Origin: an uncultured Collinsella sp.
GTDB taxonomy: Bacteria; Actinomycetota; Coriobacteriia; Coriobacteriales; Coriobacteriaceae
DNA: 19,336 nucleotides
Reading direction: 5' to 3'
Assembly (NCBI GenBank): GCA_900751695.1
Contig: CAADSS010000081.1
Coordinates: 1-19,336, forward strand
Shown here: positions 14,330 to 19,336 of the stretch, piece after piece
Numbering within the stretch: the first letter of the stretch is position 1
Layout of the letters: every line of letters starts with the position of its first letter
Made by a program: the position numbers and the translations under genes
Notes under the pieces: generated by a model
The model's database searches: none
What the model saw: only the letters and a program-made list of their open reading frames with translations
Told to the model about the DNA's origin: nothing

Positions 14330-15613
14330 CTAAATGGTTTCCAAGAAAGCCTCTATCCTGGTTTGCAGTTGGCCTGCGTCCTCGCTGGCGTAGTCGGTCG
14401 TGATGTGCATAAACGGGATGCCCGCCTCCTCGGCGGCCTTCTCCACGGCAAACGACTCCATCTCGTAGAGCGTGCAGAACTGCAGGGCCACGTCGACGAT
14501 GCCGTCGGCATGCAGGTCCTTGGCCATCTGGACAATGTCCTTCATACGCTGGTCGTTGGGCGTAAAGACGGCGCAGTTGATCTTAAAGTAGCGCTCGGCG
14601 ATGGCGTCGAGCATCTCGTCAACCGTCTCACCGGACTCATCGACCAGGTCCTTGTAGTAGCGCGAGCCCGTGCAGGACTCCTCGCCCACCACGACGCCGC
14701 CGGCCTTCTCGATGAGGTTGAACAGCTTCCAGTTGGGCACGGCCATGGGCGTACCGGTGTACAGGATGCGCTTGGTCCCCTTGGGCGCCACGCCCTCGCC
14801 AGCCTCAACGCGCTGCTCGCACTCAGCCGCCATCTCGTTGATGGCGCCGGTCAGGCGCGGGGTGTCATCCATAAAGGCGGCCTGAACGGTCAGCAGGCTG
14901 TCGAGACCGCTGATGGGCGCCGGGTCGGCAGCGCGCGTGGCAGCGAGGCGCTGCAGGGCACGACGCTTCTCATTGACGGCGTGGATGGCGGCCTTCAGAC
15001 GCTCAGGCGTAATCGTAACGCCACACTCTTCCTCGATCTTGGCGGCGAGCTTCTTGACCTCGGCCTTCCAGGTCACGAGCGTCGACTCGTCGTGCACGTT
15101 GGGAATATCCATGACGTACATGTTCTTTTGCGTGGCAAAGAACTCGTAGGCTTTCTTCTTGCCGTCGCAGGTATTCTCGCCCACCACCAAGTCGCTCGAC
15201 TCAATGTAGGGGCAGACCTCGCCCAGCTTAAAGCCGGCAAAGCTCTTGATGAGCGGGCAGGTGTTGCGCGGCAGATGCTCCTCGACCTTATCGGTCGCCC
15301 AGTCGGCACCCGAGCACAGACCCACGGGGATACCGTCGCAGGCGAGCACAATCTCCTCGGGCACGTAGACGCAGAACGAGCCCACGATCTTGGTGGCCTC
15401 GCCGGCCTCCTTCTTGTCGAGCATCTCCTTAATGCGGCCGCTATGGATGTTGGTGGCCACAAAGTCCAGGTAGGACGTGGACTTGGGGCGATTGTTCTGC
15501 GTCAGGAACATATCGCCGTACATCTGGCCCACGGCGCCCAGCAGCATGTCGTGGTCGGCAAGATTCATGCCGAGGCTCTCCCACATCGGATGGAAATCGA
15601 ATTCTTCAGCCAT
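14330..15613 (-). CDS. 2-hydroxyacyl-CoA dehydratase / double-cubane-cluster-like protein, paralogue 1
   Basis: A 427-residue HgdB-family iron-sulfur protein and the first long gene of the selenium operon. Cysteines shared with paralogue 2 are C81 ([12 protein letters not shown]), C100 (GLCSGADW), C119 (TCPLIKS), C134 (VCPYIESSD), C149 (ENTCDGKKK), C314 ([10 protein letters not shown]), C347 ([10 protein letters not shown]) and C380 ([11 protein letters not shown]). This is more cysteines than the three needed for one [4Fe-4S] cluster. With its length it resembles double-cubane-cluster proteins, which carry an [8Fe-9S] centre and reduce small molecules with ATP. The extra ~40 N-terminal residues ([18 protein letters not shown] and following) are absent from paralogue 2. 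The ATG at 15611-15613 follows GAGAGGGG. A hairpin-rich leader and a tiny ORF lie upstream. The double-cubane assignment is inference. Confidence 0.88.
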   Translation of the reverse strand: MAEEFDFHPMWESLGMNLADHDMLLGAVGQMYGDMFLTQNNRPKSTSYLDFVATNIHSGRIKEMLDKKEAGEATKIVGSFCVYVPEEIVLACDGIPVGLCSGADWATDKVEEHLPRNTCPLIKSFAGFKLGEVCPYIESSDLVVGENTCDGKKKAYEFFATQKNMYVMDIPNVHDESTLVTWKAEVKKLAAKIEEECGVTITPERLKAAIHAVNEKRRALQRLAATRAADPAPISGLDSLLTVQAAFMDDTPRLTGAINEMAAECEQRVEAGEGVAPKGTKRILYTGTPMAVPNWKLFNLIEKAGGVVVGEESCTGSRYYKDLVDESGETVDEMLDAIAERYFKINCAVFTPNDQRMKDIVQMAKDLHADGIVDVALQFCTLYEMESFAVEKAAEEAGIPFMHITTDYASEDAGQLQTRIEAFLETI

Positions 15614-15658
15614 GACGGTTCCCCTCTCGAACCAAAAATGAATAGCTACGGTATTTCT

Positions 15659-15688
15659 GCACGGTGGGTGGCGAAAACCCAGCCGTGC
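15659..15688 (-). promoter_or_regulatory. Leader hairpin before the first HgdB-like gene
   Basis: GCACGG (15659-15664) pairs with CCGTGC (15683-15688), and GGGT (15666-15669) with ACCC (15677-15680) inside it. It sits 45 bp upstream of the start codon, after the small leader ORF, and lacks a good U-tract. Confidence 0.45.
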
Positions 15689-15772
15689 TCAAACCCGGAA
15701 TTTTGGGGAACCCGCTTTGAGGTCGATTATTTAGTTGTGCGTCGTCTCTCCCGGAGCCGTGAACATACCCGC

Positions 15773-15841
15773 TCATATGCGGCTCCGAGCCATATACAGG
15801 GCGCGCGCGGCAACGCGGCGAATGTATGTCGTCTGCGGCAT
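15773..15841 (-). CDS. 22-residue leader peptide
   Basis: A tiny ORF with a near-ideal ribosome site, AAAGGAGGG, ending 6 nt before the ATG at 15839-15841. The peptide starts MPQTTYIRRVAARALY and ends MARSRI before TGA. It has six or so basic residues and no membrane segment. It begins about 30 nt after the predicted transcription start of the selenium operon and ends 160 bp before the first long gene. Its stop lies inside a possible hairpin (CGGAGCC at 15752-15758 with GGCTCCG at 15781-15787), so a ribosome finishing the peptide would prevent the hairpin forming, as in attenuation. No Cys or Sec codon cluster is present, so what would be sensed is unclear. The evidence is the ribosome site and the position only; the peptide matches no family I know. 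Confidence 0.5.
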   Translation of the reverse strand: MPQTTYIRRVAARALYMARSRI

Positions 15842-15860
15842 GTGCGCACCCTCCTTTACA

Positions 15861-15874
15861 AGTTGAGGTCAACT
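15861..15874. promoter_or_regulatory. Palindromic operator candidate at the selenium operon promoter
   Basis: AGTTGA-GG-TCAACT is a perfect 14-bp inverted repeat overlapping the -10 box (15872-15877) and the likely start site. A repressor bound here would block transcription. No regulator gene is in the window to suggest which. Confidence 0.45.
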
Positions 15875-15900
15875 ATATCAGCGGTCATCGACCATGCGAA
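15872..15900 (-). promoter_or_regulatory. Promoter candidate of the selenium operon
   Basis: On the minus strand, TTCGCA (15895-15900) and TATAGT (15872-15877) are spaced by 17 nt. Transcription would begin about 30 nt before the leader peptide. An AT-rich stretch at 15940-15965 lies upstream. The -35 match is moderate. The rest of the 430-bp gap between modC and the first operon gene holds the leader elements listed separately. Confidence 0.5.
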
Positions 15901-15994
15901 CGCCGTTGACATTCGTACGACAGCGTCGTGTGCCGTCGTTTAATAAATAATTATCTTTATTGATAAGAGTTTGTCATTTCTCATTCGGCGAGCG

Positions 15995-16031
15995 GCAAGA
16001 CAAAGCCGTCGAGGCTTATATCCCCGACGGC
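15995..16031 (-). terminator. Terminator of the molybdate transporter operon
   Basis: Past the modC stop, GCCGTCG (16025-16031 read on minus) pairs with CGACGGC (16005-16011), extended by GGG/CCT including a G-U pair, and is followed by TTTGTCTT. It separates modC from the selenium operon. Confidence 0.75.
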
Positions 16032-16042
16032 ATTACCCGGCG

Positions 16043-17113
16043 CTATCGACAAACCAAGTGGATCCTACTCGCATCGAAGTGCATGCGCAGGGTCTCGTCG
16101 GCCTGCGGCAGCTCGTCGACAGGCACGCCCACCTTGTTGACCTTCCACTGCAGACGCGTGGGCGCATCGACGCGCGGCACGTCCAGCAGCACCAGGCGCT
16201 CAAAACGCGAATCGCTCACTCGGGCCACGTGCAGGTCGTAGCTGTTGCGACCCCGCTCGGCACGGTTGTCAACATGGAAGTAGCTTGCGCGAATGCCCAG
16301 GTACGCCACATTATCGGGAACCTCGCGACCCACGTTAAAGGTCATGCCCCAGTCGAGGGCCTCAACTTCTTCGTCGCCGATCTTGCGCGCCCGGCTTGTG
16401 TTCTTGCAGCCCGTTAGGCGCAGCGCCGCCAGCGTCTGCGGACGGCGGACCACGTCCTCGACGGAGCCGATCTCCTCAACATGCCCATCGTGCATCACGC
16501 AGACGCGCTGGCACAGGCGGCATGCCTCATCGATGTCGTGGCTCACGTAGAGCACGGTGCGGTTGCATACATCGAACAGGTCGAGCATGTTCTGTTCGAG
16601 CGCGCTCTTAAGATAGGAATCGAGTGCGCTCATGGGCTCATCGAACATAAAAATGCCCGGATGCGCCGCCACCATGCGCGCAAGCGCCACACGTTGCTGC
16701 TGGCCGCCCGAGAGTCGCGCGGGATAGCGGTCGGCAAAATCGGCCAGACCGAAAATGCCCAGATAGCGCTCGGCCAGCCTTTTGCGCGCCGCGGCGTCGC
16801 CCGCGTCCTTTACACCGGCACATACGTTATCGGCCACCGTCATGTTGGGAAACAGCTGATAATTTTGGAACAGCAGAGCGCATTTGCGCTCCTGAGGCGA
16901 CAGGTTGATGCCCGCCGACGAGTCAAAAAAGGTCACGCCGTTGACGACGATCTTGCCCTCGTCGGGCGTCTCCACACCGGCAATACAGCGCAGCGTGCAG
17001 CTCTTGCCGCAACCCGAGGCACCGAGCAGCGCCACACGATTCTCGCCGGCCTCAAGCTGCATGTCGAGCATAAACCCGGGATAGCGCTTTTTGATATCCA
17101 GAACGAGTGACAT
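16043..17113 (-). CDS. modC: Molybdate ABC transporter ATP-binding protein
   Basis: The ATPase that powers molybdate (or tungstate) import. The 356 residues contain Walker A GASGCGKS (31-38), the Q-loop at FQNYQLFPN, the ABC signature [13 protein letters not shown] (134-146), Walker B IFMFDEP (154-160) and the H-loop in YVSHDIDEA. The last ~120 residues form an OB-like regulatory domain in the place of the MOP domain of ModC, though its sequence is divergent. The ATG at 17111-17113 is only 3 bp after the modB stop. The position after modA and modB gives the substrate call; the ATPase domain alone would only say an inorganic-ion importer. It is followed by an intrinsic terminator. Molybdenum would be needed for the FdhF cofactor. 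Confidence 0.87.
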   Translation of the reverse strand: MSLVLDIKKRYPGFMLDMQLEAGENRVALLGASGCGKSCTLRCIAGVETPDEGKIVVNGVTFFDSSAGINLSPQERKCALLFQNYQLFPNMTVADNVCAGVKDAGDAAARKRLAERYLGIFGLADFADRYPARLSGGQQQRVALARMVAAHPGIFMFDEPMSALDSYLKSALEQNMLDLFDVCNRTVLYVSHDIDEACRLCQRVCVMHDGHVEEIGSVEDVVRRPQTLAALRLTGCKNTSRARKIGDEEVEALDWGMTFNVGREVPDNVAYLGIRASYFHVDNRAERGRNSYDLHVARVSDSRFERLVLLDVPRVDAPTRLQWKVNKVGVPVDELPQADETLRMHFDASRIHLVCR

Positions 17114-17116
17114 GAC

Positions 17117-18559
17117 CTATCGACCTCCATGCGGCGCAGCATCATCGCGCATAAGCTCGGCCAGCGCCTCGCGATGGATACGCAAGGCATCGCCGCCCGC
17201 TGGGTCGAGCGAATCGCCCTGTCCGGCGAGATCTTTGGTCTGTTTGCGCTCCGCGCGGGAAAGGCCCCGCTCGCGATACTTTTGCGAATGGGCGGTGTAC
17301 ATGTTGATGAACAGGATGACCAAAAAGCTAAAGACAATCACGACGACAACCCAGAAGAGGGCCACCGACGTGTTGCCGCTCATCCACTCAAAGTAGATGG
17401 CGATGGGAATGGTCTGCGTAATACCGGCGTAGTTGCCCGCAAAGAACAGGGTGCAGCCAAACTCGCCCATCGCGCGAGCGAAGGCGAGCACCGTGCCCGC
17501 TGCGATTGAGGGCCAACCAAGCGGCATCATAAGCTTGGTGAAGATGCGTCGCTCGGACCAGCCCAGGGTTCGCGCGGCATCGAGCATCTGCGTGTCGAGG
17601 CTCTCGAAGGCTCCGAGTGCCGTACGATAGACCAGGGGAAACGACACCACCACGGCAGAGATCACCGCCGCCGGCCACGTAAAGACAATCGAGATGCCGT
17701 GCGCGATAAGCCACTGGCCCACCCCGGTCGAGCGGCCAAACAGCATGAGGAGCAGAAAGCCGCAGACCGTAGGCGGCAGCACCATAGGGATGGTAAAGAC
17801 CGAGTCGAGCAGGCCCTTGATACGGCTCGTCGTACCCATGGTCTTCCATGCGGCAAACAGGCCCAGCGCAAACGCAATCATCAGGGCAAGACCGCTCGTT
17901 TTGATGGACACCCAAAACGGTCGGTAGTCGATACCGCCCAATAAGGAGGCCAGAGAGGTCAAGGGCCCCTGCTCATCCTGCAAAACGACAGACGATGCTT
18001 CTACCATTTGAGCGCTATCAAGCCAACGCGCGCCGCCCTTGGCATCACCCGAGGCTGATGCAATCACCACATAGCGGTCCCCATCCGCACCGCGCTCGTC
18101 AAAGCCATAGGTATACCCGCCGGCATCAAACGTTGTTTCCGCCGTGACATACCAAGGAAGATCCACGTCCCCTAGCTGCGCACCTCCCATACAGTTTGCG
18201 CTGTCGAGCTCACAGACGAGGGCCTTGAGACCCGATACGCACTCGTTGTCCTGCAGATCCAATCCATACTTCTCGACCGCCTTGGGCGATATCCACACCA
18301 CAACGCGATCGGCAGCAGGCGCCACTACAAGGTCCACGTCCTCGTCAACGGGAAACCGGTAGCCCTCAGGCTGGCCCTCCATCGCACGAGCGGTCCCCTT
18401 GGCCAACCGCTCAAAACCCTCGATCCCATAGGAAAGCCCATGAGCGGTCGCAGCAGCCTGGGCCCCGTCCTCAGCGTCCCCAGCAAACGCAAATCCCGGC
18501 ACCCAGCAAAGCGCGAAGATCAAAGCACAGGCGACAAGCATGCGGAATCTATTAAGCAC
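17117..18559 (-). CDS. modB: Molybdate ABC transporter permease with an extra N-terminal extracytoplasmic domain
   Basis: The membrane channel of the molybdate importer. The C-terminal ~265 residues are a normal ModB: RPFWVSIKTSGLALMIAFALGLFAAW, VLPPTVCGFLLLMLFG, and the EAA-type loop DAARTLGWSERRIFTKLMMPLGWPSIAAG that contacts ModC, then FARAMGEFGCTLFFAGN. In front are a signal-like helix (residues 8-26, ending GFAFA) and about 185 residues predicted outside the membrane, which ordinary ModB (about 225 residues) lacks. The GTG at 18557-18559 was chosen because GGAG lies 6 nt upstream and places the hydrophobic helix at the N-terminus; ATG 18538 is an alternative. The extra domain contains three cysteines (in NECVSG, LVCELD and ANCMGG). 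A cytoplasmic tail of ~50 charged residues ends the protein. Its extra domain has no recognised function. Confidence 0.87.
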   Translation of the reverse strand: MLNRFRMLVACALIFALCWVPGFAFAGDAEDGAQAAATAHGLSYGIEGFERLAKGTARAMEGQPEGYRFPVDEDVDLVVAPAADRVVVWISPKAVEKYGLDLQDNECVSGLKALVCELDSANCMGGAQLGDVDLPWYVTAETTFDAGGYTYGFDERGADGDRYVVIASASGDAKGGARWLDSAQMVEASSVVLQDEQGPLTSLASLLGGIDYRPFWVSIKTSGLALMIAFALGLFAAWKTMGTTSRIKGLLDSVFTIPMVLPPTVCGFLLLMLFGRSTGVGQWLIAHGISIVFTWPAAVISAVVVSFPLVYRTALGAFESLDTQMLDAARTLGWSERRIFTKLMMPLGWPSIAAGTVLAFARAMGEFGCTLFFAGNYAGITQTIPIAIYFEWMSGNTSVALFWVVVVIVFSFLVILFINMYTAHSQKYRERGLSRAERKQTKDLAGQGDSLDPAGGDALRIHREALAELMRDDAAPHGGR

Positions 18560-18627
18560 GAAAAGCTCCAAGAGAATACAAGGACGGTGTGAAACACAAA
18601 ACGATGGAATTATCGCGCCAAGCCGCA

Positions 18628-19336
18628 CTACGCGGAAAGCTCAAAGCCGTACTTGGCCCAAATCTTCTGAGCCTTCTTGTTGGTCAGGCAGAAGTCGATA
18701 AACGCCTTGGCCTCGTCGGCGTGCTCGGAGCTCTCGGCAACGGCACCCGGGTACACGATGGGCTTGTGCGAATCCTCGGGGCACACGAAGGCCTCCTCGA
18801 TGCCGTCGTAGCGGAAGATATCGGAGCTGTAGACAAAGCCAGCCACGCAGTCGCCCGTGGACACATAGGCGGCGGCGGTGCCCACCTTATCGGCCAGCGC
18901 GACCTTGTCAGCGATTTCGGGAGCATACTCGCCATCGTCGCCCTCGGTGCCGGTATAAAGGCCCACGGAAGCCAGCGCCTGGTTGGCGTACGTGCCGGCA
19001 GGAACGGTCTTGGCGTCGCCGATGGCAATCTTACCGTCCAGATTCGCGACGTCAGCGATGGCCTCGATCTTGGTGTCGGAGCCCTCGGCGCGAATGATCA
19101 CGAGGTCGTTAACGAACATATCCTCACGGGTGTCGGTGTCGACGAGCTCGGCGGTCTCAGCGTCATCCATAGTGCCCTTGGAGGCCGTGATGAGCACGTC
19201 GACGGCGGCACCGGCGCGCATCTGCTCGACAAGGTCGCCAGAAGCCTTAAACTGCGTGTCGGCAAAGGTGGTGCCGGTCTGATCGGTGTAGAGCTCCTGG
19301 ACCTCGGGCAGAGCCTTCTCGAGCGAGTTGGCGGCA
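18628..19336 (-). CDS. modA: Molybdate-binding protein (5' end beyond window)
   Basis: Extracytoplasmic binding protein that captures molybdate or tungstate for ModBC. The 235 visible residues fit ModA: ANSLEKALPEVQELYTDQTGTTF, then the substrate-loop region KASGDLVEQMRAGAAVDVLITAS, LVIIRAEGSD, the IAIGDAKTVPAGTYANQAL segment that is highly typical of ModA, then VAGFVYSSD and YPGAVAESSEHADEAKAFIDF. The protein ends KYGFELSA before the stop at 18628-18630. The signal peptide and lipobox would be outside the window. It lies 68 bp upstream of modB on the same strand. Two acidic-rich inserts (EGDDGEYAPE and the VDTDTRED segment) are noticeable. Molybdate is more likely than tungstate by name only; the sequence does not separate them. 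Confidence 0.92.
   Translation of the reverse strand, partial: AANSLEKALPEVQELYTDQTGTTFADTQFKASGDLVEQMRAGAAVDVLITASKGTMDDAETAELVDTDTREDMFVNDLVIIRAEGSDTKIEAIADVANLDGKIAIGDAKTVPAGTYANQALASVGLYTGTEGDDGEYAPEIADKVALADKVGTAAAYVSTGDCVAGFVYSSDIFRYDGIEEAFVCPEDSHKPIVYPGAVAESSEHADEAKAFIDFCLTNKKAQKIWAKYGFELSA

Noticed and set aside
15606..15872. 88-codon minus-strand ORF upstream of the first HgdB-like gene
   Set aside because: Lacks a ribosome site, overlaps the HgdB-like start, and competes with the 22-codon ORF, which has a far better ribosome site in another frame.
14225..15943. Long open frame on plus (572 codons) opposite the first HgdB-like gene
   Set aside because: Same antisense shadow effect; no motifs, and it runs through a repeat and a promoter region.

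Overview
The window looks like chromosomal DNA of an anaerobic, GC-rich gut actinobacterium of the Coriobacteriia, with Collinsella as my best guess. The grounds are the high-GC codon usage, a selenocysteine formate dehydrogenase, 2-hydroxyacyl-CoA-dehydratase-type proteins, and actinobacterial-style hypothetical proteins. The genus is inference; no rRNA or other phylogenetic marker is present. Almost everything reads on the minus strand, and only one toxin-antitoxin pair is on plus.

Layout, left to right. (1) 1-3396: a formate dehydrogenase operon, transcribed leftwards: a four-cluster ferredoxin, then a full-length FdhF with an in-frame TGA (Sec140) and a textbook SECIS hairpin, then a second ferredoxin cut by the window edge. 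(2) 3397-3824: an untranslated stretch rich in inverted repeats. (3) 3825-4596: an overlapping RelB/DinJ-like antitoxin and PIN toxin pair. (4) 4610-5960: an AbiEi/DUF559-like gene bracketed by two near-identical hairpins, each with a 27-nt loop. (5) 5994-6278: a tRNA-Pro/tRNA-Gly operon with promoter and terminator. (6) 6290-7648: a BrnQ-type branched-chain amino-acid carrier. (7) 7668-15900: the most interesting part, an eight-gene leftward operon ending in a strong terminator. (8) 15995-19336: a molybdate ABC transporter (modA, modB, modC) with its own terminator.

The eight-gene operon runs in transcription order: two HgdB/DCCP-like iron-sulfur proteins, their ATP-dependent activase, a GT4 glycosyltransferase, selD (itself a selenoprotein with Sec17), yedF, a DUF3343 small protein, and a class V aminotransferase/cysteine desulfurase-like enzyme. 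Several genes overlap or lie within 20 bp of each other. A promoter-like sequence overlapped by a palindrome and a 22-codon leader ORF precede the operon. SelD, YedF, DUF3343 and the class V enzyme are a known selenium-metabolism neighbourhood. The joined reductase/activase and the glycosyltransferase have no assigned role there and suggest an undescribed selenium pathway.

How it fits together: molybdate uptake (modABC) would supply the Mo of the bis-MGD cofactor of FdhF, and selD would supply selenophosphate for Sec in FdhF and in SelD itself. The remaining operon genes may mobilise selenium or make another selenium product. selA, selB, selC and cofactor-synthesis genes are not in the window.
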